Part shown: piece after piece, positions 8,714 through 17,633 of the stretch | Layout of the letters: each line of letters begins with the position of its first letter | How positions within the stretch are numbered: the first letter of the stretch is position 1 | Source of the DNA: Lachnospiraceae bacterium MD308 | Lineage (GTDB): Bacteria > Bacillota > Clostridia > Lachnospirales > Lachnospiraceae | Direction of reading: 5' to 3' | Length of the DNA stretch: 50,416 nucleotides | Assembly: GCA_010206225.2 (NCBI GenBank) | Contig: VIQU02000027.1 | Coordinates: 1 to 50,416 of the forward strand | The notes under the pieces: generated by a model | The model's input: only the letters and a program-made list of their open reading frames with translations | Database searches by the model: none | What the model was told of the DNA's origin: nothing | Position numbers and translations under genes: made by a program

Positions 8714-8745
8714 TAAGAAAAATAAGAAGAGTAAGAAAAATAAGA
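8714..8745 (+). repeat. 14-base direct repeat upstream of the transglycosylase gene
   Basis: TAAGAAAAATAAGA occurs at 8714-8727 and again at 8732-8745. The second copy directly abuts the ATATGGAGGT ribosome-binding site of the next gene. Confidence 0.7.
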
Positions 8746-8761
8746 TATGGAGGTAGAAAAT

Positions 8762-9532
8762 ATGGACATAAGTCAGATGTATCAGCTTCTGGGACTGTTT
8801 TCGGGTTCAGGGAGCGGCTATGGCCTTTATGGGAACTATGGTCTTTCGGGTGTTGGCGGTTTGTACGGAACTGGAAATATATACGGCGCCGGTCAGGACA
8901 CTTTTGGCCAGATTCTTAAAAATACGGCGTCAGTCAATACTTCCGGCGGGATATCGACGCCGATGGATGCCATATTTGAGGAGGCATCAAAAGAAACCGG
9001 GGTAGATATCCGCCTTTTAAAAGCAGTTGGGAAAGCTGAGTCGAATTTCAGGGCTTCGGCTACGTCGAGATGCGGCGCTATGGGCGTGATGCAGCTTATG
9101 CCCGGAACGGCAAAGAGCCTTGGAGTTACAGATGCATATGATGCAAGGCAGAATATTATGGCAGGTTCTAAGTATCTGGCAAAGCTTTTGGATAAATATG
9201 ACGGAGATACGAAGCTGGCGCTTGCTGCCTATAATGCGGGAAGCGGTAATGTTGCGAAATACGGGGGGATTCCTCCGTTTAAAGAGACGCAGAATTATGT
9301 GAAACGTGTGTTGGAGTATGCAGGCGAGGATTTTAACACGAATCAAATGGCAAGTATGTCCCCGTCAAATGGCGGCATTCAAAATCAGGCGCAGACGGTG
9401 GGCGCTGTCTACGATTCGGAATACGGAGATATTTCCAAGATGATGGTTCAGATGATGCAGCTCCAGATGCAGCAAAAGCTTCAGAGTATTCTGGACTTTG
9501 GAGAAGATGACAATGGCAGTACTTTTTTGTAA
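8762..9532 (+). CDS. Soluble lytic transglycosylase (SLT domain), probable rod-penetration muramidase
   Basis: Lytic transglycosylases cut the glycan strands of peptidoglycan. The SLT/goose-lysozyme-like domain spans ~70-190. The catalytic Glu is E93 in KAESNF, followed by the family motifs GAMGVMQLMPGTA and LALAAYNAGSG. The N-terminus is Gly/Tyr-rich and has no signal peptide, unlike most secreted transglycosylases. Just upstream of flgB, this suggests export through the flagellar apparatus, as for FlgJ-type muramidases; that is inference. The C-terminus has a Met/Gln-rich helix (MMVQMMQLQMQQK). An ATG at 8747 lies inside the GGAGGT ribosome site, so 8762 is the likely start. Confidence 0.88.
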   Translation: MDISQMYQLLGLFSGSGSGYGLYGNYGLSGVGGLYGTGNIYGAGQDTFGQILKNTASVNTSGGISTPMDAIFEEASKETGVDIRLLKAVGKAESNFRASATSRCGAMGVMQLMPGTAKSLGVTDAYDARQNIMAGSKYLAKLLDKYDGDTKLALAAYNAGSGNVAKYGGIPPFKETQNYVKRVLEYAGEDFNTNQMASMSPSNGGIQNQAQTVGAVYDSEYGDISKMMVQMMQLQMQQKLQSILDFGEDDNGSTFL

Positions 9533-9595
9533 AATATCTGTCTGTAAATTGTTTGTGAACGGCCTGTGAAATATATGGAAAAATAGCTTGCCATA

Positions 9596-9624
9596 TTGAC
9601 AAATAAAAGAAAAAGTAATATATT
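9596..9624 (+). promoter_or_regulatory. Sigma-A promoter of the flgB basal-body operon
   Basis: A perfect TTGACA (9596-9601) is followed after 17 bases by TATATT (9619-9624). It lies in the 213-base gap before flgB and is the strongest sigma-A-like match I noticed in the window. The leader to flgB would be ~115 bases; I see no further clear element in it except a TATAAT at 9700 without a good -35. Confidence 0.65.
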
Positions 9625-9745
9625 TTATTAGTGTATTTTTGGCATTTTAGGACATCTAAGGCAACGGATATGATGAAAGTAATGATTTGATTGCTGCATT
9701 ATAATAGTATAAGTAAGAAGAGACACAGATAAGGAATGGTGAAAG

Positions 9746-10129
9746 ATGATGAATCAAATTTTTGGAAACGGTATTCTCGTTTCGGAAAAATCGCTTGATT
9801 TTTTGTGGAAGAAACAGGCGGTTACTGCCGGAAATATTGCCAATGTTGACACACCGGGATACAAGGCGAAGTATGTGACGTTCGAAGATATGTATCGGGC
9901 AAAGCTTAAAGGTGCGTCGGGAGACCGTGCCGCAGTAAGGCGGGCGGCTGATTCCGCGACATGGCTGGTAGAAGAATCGGATACGGAAACTGCGCGTATG
10001 GATGGCAATAATGTAGTTGCGGATGCGGAGATGTCGGAGCTTACAAGAGCAGCTCTGCAGTATCAGTATGCAATTCAGTCTGTGAACAGTGAGATATCAA
10101 GACTGTCTACAGTAATTAAGGGACAGTAG
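9746..10129 (+). CDS. flgB: FlgB, flagellar proximal rod protein
   Basis: FlgB forms the proximal rod next to the MS-ring. The 127-residue protein has the rod-protein N-terminal signature AGNIANVDTPGYKA near residue 30 and a C-terminal amphipathic helix (YQYAIQSVNSEISRLSTVI). Two ATG codons (9746, 9749) are possible and differ by one residue. It is first in the operon and is followed after 42 bases by fliE. The usual next gene, flgC, is missing here and lies at 22535. Confidence 0.96.
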   Translation: MMNQIFGNGILVSEKSLDFLWKKQAVTAGNIANVDTPGYKAKYVTFEDMYRAKLKGASGDRAAVRRAADSATWLVEESDTETARMDGNNVVADAEMSELTRAALQYQYAIQSVNSEISRLSTVIKGQ

Positions 10130-10171
10130 AAAGAAAAAGAATCTGTTATATTTTAAGGAGGACAAAGAGTC

Positions 10172-10480
10172 ATGGCAACAGAGTTTATTACGCCAATCCA
10201 GCCGCTAAAATTCGGCACTGGCGGAATCAAATCTACGAATTCAGTCATAGAGGAAGGAACAGCCTTGTTTAAGGATGTTTTTGCGGATGCGATACAGAAT
10301 GTAAAGGATACACAAAAGAATCTGGAAGATAAGCAGTATCTTTTGGCAACAGGGCAGATTGATGATGCGCACACGGTTCCGATAGCGGCGGCAGAAGCGA
10401 AACTGTCTGTGGATCTGCTTGTGGAACTGCGTAATAAGGCGGTAGATGCATATAATGAGCTGATGCGGATTTCTTTATAA
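10172..10480 (+). CDS. fliE: FliE, MS-ring/rod junction protein
   Basis: FliE joins the MS-ring to the rod and is needed for export of rod subunits. At 102 residues it has the family size. The C-terminal half is the conserved part: PIAAAEAKLSVDLLVELRNKA, then a final YNELMRISL helix. A strong AAGGAGGA ribosome site lies 9 bases upstream. It stands between flgB and fliF, as in Bacillus except that flgC is missing. Confidence 0.95.
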   Translation: MATEFITPIQPLKFGTGGIKSTNSVIEEGTALFKDVFADAIQNVKDTQKNLEDKQYLLATGQIDDAHTVPIAAAEAKLSVDLLVELRNKAVDAYNELMRISL

Positions 10481-10516
10481 GATTAATTATAGATTATAGA
10501 TGGGACAGACTGACGA

Positions 10517-12145
10517 ATGAAAGAGAAGCTGAATGCAGTAAAAGAATATCTTGCAAACCTGAGCAGGAAGACGAAGATAATAGCTATAGCTGTACTTGCG
10601 GCGATTATTGTCGGTGCGATCATAATCACTGTGTGGCTGAACCGTAAGGACTATGTAACGCTTTATACGGATGTAACAGAGGAGGAGACTACGGAGATTC
10701 TGGCAAAGCTGCAGGAGATGAATGTTCAGTATACCTCTGACGGATCAGGCAATATCAAGGTGCCGACCGATGTGGTGGATTCGACCCGTGCGCAGCTCGC
10801 GCAGGAGGGCTATCCGAAGAGTGGTTTTACATATGACGTATTTACGAATAATGCGAGCGGCATGACCACTGACATGGAGAAGCAGACATACAAATTATAT
10901 GACTTGCAGAACCGTATAGGAGCCACTGTACGGCTTTTCGACGGTGTGAAGGATGCGAAAGTGACGATTGCCCTTGGAGAGGAGAGCAAATATGTGCTGT
11001 CGGATTCGGAGGATGATTCCGCCGGTGCGAGTGCTTCTGTTGTTGCTATAATGAAAGACGGCGGATCGCCGACATCCAAACAGGCGGTAGGAATCCAGAG
11101 ACTGGTCGCTCAGAGCGTTCCGGGGATGAAACTGGAGAACGTGACGGTTCTGGATGGGAATGGAGTTATCGTGTCTGATTCTGAGGACGGTAACTATTCA
11201 GGCAGTGAAGAAGGTCAGGAGATAGCGAGACTGATTGAGTCACAGCTTGCCCAGAAGGTAGTCCATGTATTGGAACCGTTTTATGGGGAAGACAATATCA
11301 GGGTGTCTGCCAAGGGTACTGTGAATACGGAAAAGATCATCCGGGAGTCTACGACGTATACGACTCCGGAGAAGATCAATGAAGAAGACAAGACAGGAAT
11401 TCTTAGCAAGGATACCGGTTCTAGAGAAAGCGGCGGGGACGCTGCGGGGGCTAACGGAGTCGTGGGGACAGAGACGAACTCTGATATCTCGCAGTATACG
11501 GCCAATGCCAATCAGAATGGAAATGGATATACAAGTGAGAGCTGGACGAGAGATTATCTGGTGAACCAGATCAAGGAGCAAGGGGAGATTGATCCGGGAG
11601 TTCTGCAGGATGTGACAGTGTCTGTTGCGATCAACGGCAGGACACTAGGCGATCTTACTACGAATAAATTACAGGAATTGGTAGGAAATGCTGTCGGCAT
11701 CGCTCCTGAGGACAGGATAGATAAGATTGCAATTGCCAATGCGCCGTTCTACGAAGATACTGATACGAAGAACAGAAGTGCAATGGAAGTGATAACAGAG
11801 GCGATTAAAGATAATCTGTTATTTGTGATCATTGGAGTGATCGTATTGCTTCTGCTGCTTGCAGCGCTGTTTATCGTACTTAGAAAGCGCAAGAAGAAGC
11901 AGGAAGAAGCGGAAGAGGAGATGTTGGAAGAGACTCTGACGGAACTTCCGGAAGGCGAAGGTATAGAAGAGGGAGCAGAAACAGAAGAGGAAGAAGAATT
12001 GTTGACGCCGGAACTCTTGAATATACAGAACGAGAGAAGTCAGGAGCTGCGTGAGAGAGTAAGGGCATTCGCGGAAGAGAATCCGGAGCTTTCGGCTCAG
12101 ATGCTTAAGAACTGGCTGCGCGGAGGTGATGAGGATGGCAATTGA
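10517..12145 (+). CDS. fliF: FliF, MS-ring protein
   Basis: FliF multimers form the membrane ring on which the flagellum is built. Transmembrane segment 1 is at ~21-42 and segment 2 at ~435-456. Between them is the periplasmic-type YscJ/FliF ring region (ITVWLNRKDYVTLYTDV, then REGYP-type AQEGYPKSGF) and a Ser/Gly/Asn-rich loop (~290-335). The C-terminal cytoplasmic tail is very acidic and ends in the FliG-binding segment (ENPELSAQMLKNWLRG). The length (542 aa) is normal. It overlaps the fliG ribosome site. Confidence 0.97.
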   Translation: MKEKLNAVKEYLANLSRKTKIIAIAVLAAIIVGAIIITVWLNRKDYVTLYTDVTEEETTEILAKLQEMNVQYTSDGSGNIKVPTDVVDSTRAQLAQEGYPKSGFTYDVFTNNASGMTTDMEKQTYKLYDLQNRIGATVRLFDGVKDAKVTIALGEESKYVLSDSEDDSAGASASVVAIMKDGGSPTSKQAVGIQRLVAQSVPGMKLENVTVLDGNGVIVSDSEDGNYSGSEEGQEIARLIESQLAQKVVHVLEPFYGEDNIRVSAKGTVNTEKIIRESTTYTTPEKINEEDKTGILSKDTGSRESGGDAAGANGVVGTETNSDISQYTANANQNGNGYTSESWTRDYLVNQIKEQGEIDPGVLQDVTVSVAINGRTLGDLTTNKLQELVGNAVGIAPEDRIDKIAIANAPFYEDTDTKNRSAMEVITEAIKDNLLFVIIGVIVLLLLLAALFIVLRKRKKKQEEAEEEMLEETLTELPEGEGIEEGAETEEEEELLTPELLNIQNERSQELRERVRAFAEENPELSAQMLKNWLRGGDEDGN

Positions 12146-13151
12146 TGTAAATGGAACGCTGATGCCGGAGCAGAAGGCTGCGGCGGTTGTAATTGCACTT
12201 GGAACTGATAAAGCCTCAAAATTATTCAAATATTTAAGTAATGAGGATGCGGAAAAGCTGGCGCTGGAGGTGGCGAAGCTTGGCCATCTCGAAGCCGAGC
12301 AGACAGAGCAGGTACTTGATGAATTTTATAAGACTTGTCTGACGCAGAAAGTTGTGACAGACGGAGGATTGGAGTATGCCAGAGCTGTTCTGGAAAAGGC
12401 GTATGGAGAGGATGCGGCGACAGAACTTCTGCAGAAGGTATCCAAATATCTCAAGAACCGTTCCTTTGATTTTATCGAGAAGGCGGATGTGAAGAACCTG
12501 TTTTCCATTCTGCAGCATGAGAGAGCACAGACAATCGCCTTGGTGCTTTCTTATGTGGAATCCGACAAGGCGGCAGCGGTCATTGCGGAATTACCGGAGC
12601 AGAAGAGGATTCAGGTTGTAAGAAGTATTGCCATGATGGACAGTGCTTCGCCGGAAGCGATCAAGATTGTCGAGCAGCAGCTTAGAAGCAGATTTGATAA
12701 CGTTCTCACTACCGACTTCACAAGTATCGGTGGTATTGATTACATTGCGGATGTTATGAATCATATGGACAGAAGCAACGAGAAGTTCATCTTCGACGAG
12801 ATGGGCAAGGACGATCCGGAACTTACAGAAGAGATCAGGAAGAAGATGTTCGTATTCGAAGATATCCTTACGATGGACAACAGGTCTATCCAGCGTTTCA
12901 TCAGAGACTGCGACATGAAGGATGTTGTGTACTCATTGAAAGGCGCGGGAGAGGAGATTCTTGCGGCATTCTATTCCAATATGTCCAGCCGTATGGCAGA
13001 ACAGGTCAGATCCGATCTGGAGGTTACAGTCAATGTAAAGCTGCGTGACGTCGAAGAAGCACAGTCACGTATCGTTGGTGTTATCAGAAAGCTAGAGGAA
13101 GAAGGCGAGCTGGTAATCAATAAGGGCGGAAAGGACGAGATTATTGTATAG
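12135..13151 (+). CDS. fliG: FliG, flagellar motor switch protein
   Basis: FliG couples stator motion to rotor torque. The 338-residue protein has the N-terminal FliF-binding domain, a middle domain with a FliM-binding site, and a C-terminal charged helix domain (FVFEDILTMDNRSIQRFIRD) where MotA interacts. I chose ATG 12135 because GGAGG at 12122-12126 gives 8-base spacing; GTG 12126 and ATG 12129 are too close to it. It overlaps the end of fliF by 11 bases and fliH overlaps its 3' end, so translation is probably coupled. Confidence 0.97.
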   Translation: MAIDVNGTLMPEQKAAAVVIALGTDKASKLFKYLSNEDAEKLALEVAKLGHLEAEQTEQVLDEFYKTCLTQKVVTDGGLEYARAVLEKAYGEDAATELLQKVSKYLKNRSFDFIEKADVKNLFSILQHERAQTIALVLSYVESDKAAAVIAELPEQKRIQVVRSIAMMDSASPEAIKIVEQQLRSRFDNVLTTDFTSIGGIDYIADVMNHMDRSNEKFIFDEMGKDDPELTEEIRKKMFVFEDILTMDNRSIQRFIRDCDMKDVVYSLKGAGEEILAAFYSNMSSRMAEQVRSDLEVTVNVKLRDVEEAQSRIVGVIRKLEEEGELVINKGGKDEIIV

Positions 13152-13929
13152 AGTAGTGAAGACGTCGCAGGCTCTGGACGATATACAGAGTTCTTTTGAA
13201 TATCCGCTGCTTGATGTGAAAAAAGAGATTAAGGATATTCTGAAAACAGAGCAGACGGCAGAAGAGACTTCTGATGTTCCGGAAGAGACGGAGGAAGACC
13301 GGCGGGCGGCAGAATTTCAGCGCAAAATGGATGAGATGATGGCGCAGGCGGAAAAAGTTCTGGAGGAAGCAAGGGACGTAGCAGAGAAGATGAAACAGGA
13401 TGCTTACGATGAGGGCTTTGAAGCAGGCAGGAAGTCAGGTTATGATAAAGGATTTCAGGAAGGCGAAGCGCAGGGATTGGCCGATTACCAGAAAAAGATG
13501 GCAGAGCTTGAGGATATGCTTGCGGCAAGTATTTTGGATGTGGAGTCTGTGAAGGAAAAGACGTTGGAAAAGCATATGGATGATTTGAAAGAAATCTCTC
13601 TGGCAATCGGTGAAAAGATTGTTCGTACCAGTCTGCGTTCCAATGTAAGAGTCATCGAAAGGATGATTCTTGCAGCTACAGAAAAATTGAAAAAAAGTGC
13701 ATGGGCAAGGATCTATATCGGCGCTACACAGGAGATGGGTAAAGATATCAATGCAGATCCGAGATTTTTACAGGAGCTGAGCAACCTGTCCGACTCTGTA
13801 AAGATTATAATCATGGAGGATGAGGAGACGGGCACCTGTATTGTCGAGCGTCCGGATGAGATCATAGATGTAAGTGTCAGCACGCAGCTTGAGAATATTC
13901 GCGAGATTATGAATAATGCAAGATTATAA
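13144..13929 (+). CDS. fliH: FliH, export ATPase regulator
   Basis: FliH binds FliI and tethers the ATPase to the C-ring. The 261-residue protein has an acidic N-terminus, a long coiled coil (~55-100), the typical glycine-repeat helix (GFEAGRKSGYDKGFQEGEAQG, ~97-118) and a C-terminal FliI-binding domain. The start is TTG 13144, overlapping the end of fliG by 8 bases. AAGGA at 13131-13135 sits 8 bases upstream, so the non-ATG start is well supported. It is followed by fliI and fliJ. Confidence 0.93.
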   Translation: MYRVVKTSQALDDIQSSFEYPLLDVKKEIKDILKTEQTAEETSDVPEETEEDRRAAEFQRKMDEMMAQAEKVLEEARDVAEKMKQDAYDEGFEAGRKSGYDKGFQEGEAQGLADYQKKMAELEDMLAASILDVESVKEKTLEKHMDDLKEISLAIGEKIVRTSLRSNVRVIERMILAATEKLKKSAWARIYIGATQEMGKDINADPRFLQELSNLSDSVKIIIMEDEETGTCIVERPDEIIDVSVSTQLENIREIMNNARL

Positions 13930-13943
13930 AGGAGCTTAAAAAT

Positions 13944-15248
13944 ATGCTGAAAGAACTGCCGGGAAGGATTTTGAATGCCGAGACAGTCAGTTATATCGGG
14001 AAGATAGAAAATATAACCGGAATGTCTATGCAGGCATCCGGCAGCAACACAAGTATCGGCGACATCGTGCTTATATATAATGAGCAGCAGAAAAAAGAAA
14101 TTCCGGCAGAAGTTGTAGGATTTCGTGATGACAAGGTACAATTGATGGCATATGAGAATATTAATGGTATTGGTTCAGACAGTTATGTGAGGAATACCAG
14201 AAAGCGGTTAAAGATTCCTGTGGGTGAGTTTTTAAGGGGCAGGATCATTGATGCGCTGGGGCATCCGATTGATAATAAAGGAACATTTGAATCGAACAGA
14301 TATTATTATGTAGAGAGTTCAAACATTAATCCGCTTGACAGACCGCCGATTCAGGAACCGTTGGAATTCGGTGTGAAAGCGATTGATGGACTGAATATGA
14401 TCGGTAAGGGGCAGCGTATCGGTATATTTGCCGGAAGCGGCGTGGGCAAAAGTACATTAATGGGTATGATTGCCCGGAACGTAAAGGCGGATATCAACGT
14501 GATTGCCCTTGTAGGAGAGCGTGGCAGGGAGGTTCTGGAATTTGTAGAGCGTGATCTGGGGCCGGAAGGTATGAAGCGGTCGGTACTTGTGGTAGCCACT
14601 TCTGATCAGCCGGCAATGCTTAGGATGAAATGTCCGATGGTAGCAACTACGATTGCAGAATATTTTAAAGATCAGGGGAAGGATGTCCTTTTGATGATGG
14701 ATTCTTTGACACGTTTTGCCATGGCGCAGAGAGAGATAGGGCTGGCAACCGGAGAGCCGCCGATTGCCAGAGGATATACACCTTCTATCTATGCGGAGTT
14801 TCCAAAACTCCTTGAAAGGAGCGGGAATTTCGATAGTGGTTCTATTACCGGGGTTTATACTGTATTAGTAGAAGGAGATGATACGAACGAGCCAATCGCG
14901 GATACTGTCCGTGGTATTTTAGATGGGCATATTGTATTGAGCAGAAAGCTCGCGAACTCCAATCATTATCCGGCAATAGATATTAATGCGAGTATTTCCC
15001 GTCTGATGTCGACGGTCGCGACGCCAGAACATAAAAAATTAGCGGGGAAACTTAGAGATTTGTACAGTTTGTATACGCAGAATGAGGATTTGATCTCAAT
15101 CGGAGCTTATAAGTCGGGAACAAATCCAGAACTGGATTATGCGATATCTAAGATTAAGCAGATTAACCAGTTCCTTATGCAGAATGTTGAAGAACCGTTT
15201 TCTATAGAAAAGACGGTAGAGACTTTGCAGAAAATGTTTGACAAATAA
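13944..15248 (+). CDS. fliI: FliI, flagellar export ATPase
   Basis: FliI hydrolyses ATP to unload export substrates from chaperones. It has an F1-beta-like fold: Walker A AGSGVGKST at ~163-171, a Walker B region VLLMMDSLTRFAMAQREI, and the conserved GEPPIARGYTPS. The length (434 aa) is normal. It starts 14 bases after fliH with an AAAGGAG site. Its stop overlaps a possible start of fliJ (TAATGA). Confidence 0.98.
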   Translation: MLKELPGRILNAETVSYIGKIENITGMSMQASGSNTSIGDIVLIYNEQQKKEIPAEVVGFRDDKVQLMAYENINGIGSDSYVRNTRKRLKIPVGEFLRGRIIDALGHPIDNKGTFESNRYYYVESSNINPLDRPPIQEPLEFGVKAIDGLNMIGKGQRIGIFAGSGVGKSTLMGMIARNVKADINVIALVGERGREVLEFVERDLGPEGMKRSVLVVATSDQPAMLRMKCPMVATTIAEYFKDQGKDVLLMMDSLTRFAMAQREIGLATGEPPIARGYTPSIYAEFPKLLERSGNFDSGSITGVYTVLVEGDDTNEPIADTVRGILDGHIVLSRKLANSNHYPAIDINASISRLMSTVATPEHKKLAGKLRDLYSLYTQNEDLISIGAYKSGTNPELDYAISKIKQINQFLMQNVEEPFSIEKTVETLQKMFDK

Positions 15249-15268
15249 TGACACTGGGGGAAATTAAG

Positions 15269-15712
15269 GTGAAAAAATTCGCTTTTGCACTTGATAAAGT
15301 ACTTAGCTATAAGCGTCAATATGAAAACAGCATCCGTAATGAACATGCGGCGATCATGCATGAGATCAGACTTCAGGAGGAAATGTTCCAAGAACTTAGC
15401 GATAAGGATGTAGAGATCAGGGAACAGATGAAAAGGGAACAGGAAGAAGGCTGTCAAATACTTAGGATACATACGTATGAGAATTATCTGGAATACCTTA
15501 AGGGTGAGATGTTTAGGGTAAATCAGCGGATCAAGTCTCTTAAAAATCGGGAAGAGAAGAAGCGTAAAGAGCTGATTGCAGCAAAAACTGATACAACTTC
15601 GCTTGATAAGCTGAAGGAGAAAAAATTGAAAGAATATGGTAAAGAACTTCAGAAGGAACAAGAACAGCTCGTGGAAGAATTTGTTAATCATGGGCTTATT
15701 ATTGCGCGATAG
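15269..15712 (+). CDS. fliJ: FliJ, export chaperone-escort / ATPase activator
   Basis: FliJ is a long antiparallel coiled coil that sits in the FliI ring. The whole protein (~147 aa) is predicted coiled coil with no Pro and many Lys/Glu/Gln. The family opening (V)KKFAFALDKVLSYKRQ follows GTG 15269, with GGGGGAA upstream. An in-frame ATG at 15248 that overlaps the fliI stop would add seven residues but has no ribosome site. The position after fliI settles the call. Confidence 0.9.
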   Translation: MKKFAFALDKVLSYKRQYENSIRNEHAAIMHEIRLQEEMFQELSDKDVEIREQMKREQEEGCQILRIHTYENYLEYLKGEMFRVNQRIKSLKNREEKKRKELIAAKTDTTSLDKLKEKKLKEYGKELQKEQEQLVEEFVNHGLIIAR

Positions 15713-15722
15713 TAATTTCTGC

Positions 15723-15752
15723 TTTGCAGATTGCTATAAAATGTTATATAAT
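15723..15752 (+). promoter_or_regulatory. Possible internal promoter before fliK
   Basis: TTTGCA (15723-15728), 18 bases, then a perfect TATAAT (15747-15752), in the 94-base gap between fliJ and fliK. The -35 is only partial. Confidence 0.35.
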
Positions 15753-15756
15753 AGAG

Positions 15757-15784
15757 AAGCCACATTAACAATTTGGCTTTTCAG
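15757..15784 (+). terminator. Weak intercistronic hairpin before fliK
   Basis: AAGCCA (15757-15762) and TGGCTT (15774-15779) pair across 11 bases, followed by TTC. It is too short for a strong terminator but could attenuate read-through into fliK. Confidence 0.3.
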
Positions 15785-15806
15785 GAAAAGAAAGGAGGTA
15801 AAAGAC

Positions 15807-16952
15807 ATGGTGGGTAATCTTATGGACGTAGTAAAAGGAACAGGCGGTTCAAAGGTTTCTCAGGCACAAAAGAGCAAAAAGTCATCTTCTAAGGATAAGC
15901 CGGACTTTGGTCAGGCGCTGACAGACGCGGCGGGAGCGGCGAATGCACAGGCGGAATGCCAGACTTATGATGAGAAGGAAACTTCTGTGGCGGAAAAAGG
16001 TGCAGAAAGTGTTCAGGCAGCGCAGAATAATCCGGAACAGCAGATTATGTCAGGGCAGGAGAGCGTTGAAGAACAGGATGCATTGATGAGCCTTTTGCAG
16101 ATGGGTGCGGAAGAAAAGACAGCGGATGCGGCTTATATAGGGCAGAGCAGAGCCGGGATGGCACAGAATGCAGAGGAAACGCAGATAGCGGACATTGCAC
16201 AGACGGCCGGGGCAGGAAAGATACCGGTGGACTCTTTGCAGAGTATTTCTCAGACCGGTGAAGTTCCGGAGATGCCAGAGGAGATGCTTTCGAGTGTACC
16301 GGCTGCAAACGGGCAGATGGATTCTGAGATGTCAAAGCAGATGATGTCCGAAGACACAGAAAAGAAGGCTGCAGGTTTTGAAAGCGTACAGGATGACGAG
16401 AACAGCGTTATTGATGTTAAAGCGGAAGCAGCATCTGATAAGGCAAGTACATCTTTCCTGCAGTTTCAGAACGTGAATGGCAGCAAAGCGGTTGAGACTC
16501 AGGTAGAAGTGACTGAGACTGGTGAGATCAAGCCAGAGTATGCGAATATGCTCAAGGACATGATCGCGAAGCAGATCAGCAATGGAAGGCAGGAATTTGA
16601 AATTGCTCTGACACCTAAAAACTTAGGTGCATTATTGGTCAAGGTAGCAGTTGAAGCCGGAGAGACGACAGTATCTATTATCTGTTCTAATGCAAGAACG
16701 ATGGAGGCGATGTCCAGTAAGGCAACTGAACTTGGCAGGATGCTCGAGACGACTCTTGGAGACAAGATGGAGGTTGTCGTGGAGGACAAGAATGGTCAGG
16801 AGTCCAATTTTTATGAAGATGGACGAAACGGCAGCGGCGCGCAGGCTCAGAAGGAAGAACAGGAGCGTAAGCATGAGGAGAACCGCAGAAGAATGGAATT
16901 GGAAGCAGGCTCCGTAGATTTTTTGCAGCAGCTTAGATTAGGGCTTGCATAA
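15807..16952 (+). CDS. fliK: FliK, hook-length control protein
   Basis: FliK measures hook length and switches export specificity through FlhB. The 381-residue protein has the usual design. The low-complexity, Gln/Glu/Ala/Met-rich N-terminal ruler (~1-235) is poorly conserved. The C-terminal Flg_hook domain (~250-340) has the signature EFEIALTPKNLGALLVKVAVEAG and a following TTVSIICSNARTMEAM. The end is a charged Gln/Glu/Arg tail. The start at ATG 15807 has a strong AAAGGAGGT; in-frame codons further upstream overlap fliJ and have no such site. flgD follows after 46 bases. Confidence 0.93.
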   Translation: MVGNLMDVVKGTGGSKVSQAQKSKKSSSKDKPDFGQALTDAAGAANAQAECQTYDEKETSVAEKGAESVQAAQNNPEQQIMSGQESVEEQDALMSLLQMGAEEKTADAAYIGQSRAGMAQNAEETQIADIAQTAGAGKIPVDSLQSISQTGEVPEMPEEMLSSVPAANGQMDSEMSKQMMSEDTEKKAAGFESVQDDENSVIDVKAEAASDKASTSFLQFQNVNGSKAVETQVEVTETGEIKPEYANMLKDMIAKQISNGRQEFEIALTPKNLGALLVKVAVEAGETTVSIICSNARTMEAMSSKATELGRMLETTLGDKMEVVVEDKNGQESNFYEDGRNGSGAQAQKEEQERKHEENRRRMELEAGSVDFLQQLRLGLA

Positions 16953-16998
16953 AGCAAGTAAAAGTATAATATTATGACGGTGAGAAAGGAGATACAGT

Positions 16999-17577
16999 AT
17001 GCCAGTAGATGGAATCGGCAATACATTAGCAGCGCAGAGTACGGCGGCTGCCAATTATAACAGGACAGAATCTGCACAGAATACTTCGGCACTCAACTAT
17101 AAGAGATACAACGCTGTAAGTGACACTCAGGAGCTGACGATGACAGATTTTTATAAGCTTATGGCGGCAGAGATGAAGTATCAGGATCCGGATAATCCGA
17201 TGGATACATCAGAACTTATGGCGCAGATGGTGCAGTCGAAGATGATCACGGCGATGGCTCAGATGACGTCGACCAGTATAATTACTTATGCAACTTCTAT
17301 GCTTGGAAAGGAAGTAACGGTTGCGGAGGTAGATGCGCAGGGACGCGGAACCGGGGAGTATACGAAGGGAACTATCACAGGAGTTTCTCTTGCGGGAGAG
17401 TCGCCGACAGTCTTTATGGGAGATAAGGAATATAAGATGTCACAGATTATGTCTGTCGGAGATGTGAAGATGCAAGAGGTGCCTGATAAAGAAGATGATA
17501 AGACGGAAGGTAACGAGACAGAAGGCAACGAGACAGAGAATGGCAGCACGGAGACGACTGGAGGAGAGTCTGTATAG
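16999..17577 (+). CDS. flgD: FlgD, hook-cap scaffold protein
   Basis: FlgD caps the growing hook and guides FlgE assembly. The conserved N-terminal part contains MTDFYKLMAAEMKYQDPDNPMDTSELMAQM (~residues 48-77) in the form typical of the family. A short beta region follows (GKEVTVAEVDAQG, then VSLAGESPTVFMGDKEY). The last 30 residues are an acidic, repetitive tail with two EGNET copies, matching a GAAGG(T/C)AACGAGACA repeat in the DNA. At 192 aa it lacks most of the FLN-like repeat seen in proteobacterial FlgD. Confidence 0.95.
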   Translation: MPVDGIGNTLAAQSTAAANYNRTESAQNTSALNYKRYNAVSDTQELTMTDFYKLMAAEMKYQDPDNPMDTSELMAQMVQSKMITAMAQMTSTSIITYATSMLGKEVTVAEVDAQGRGTGEYTKGTITGVSLAGESPTVFMGDKEYKMSQIMSVGDVKMQEVPDKEDDKTEGNETEGNETENGSTETTGGESV

Positions 17578-17633
17578 TGTAGGAGAATGAAACAGTTATT
17601 TTAGATGTAAAAGCGGAAAGGCGGTGAAAAGCG

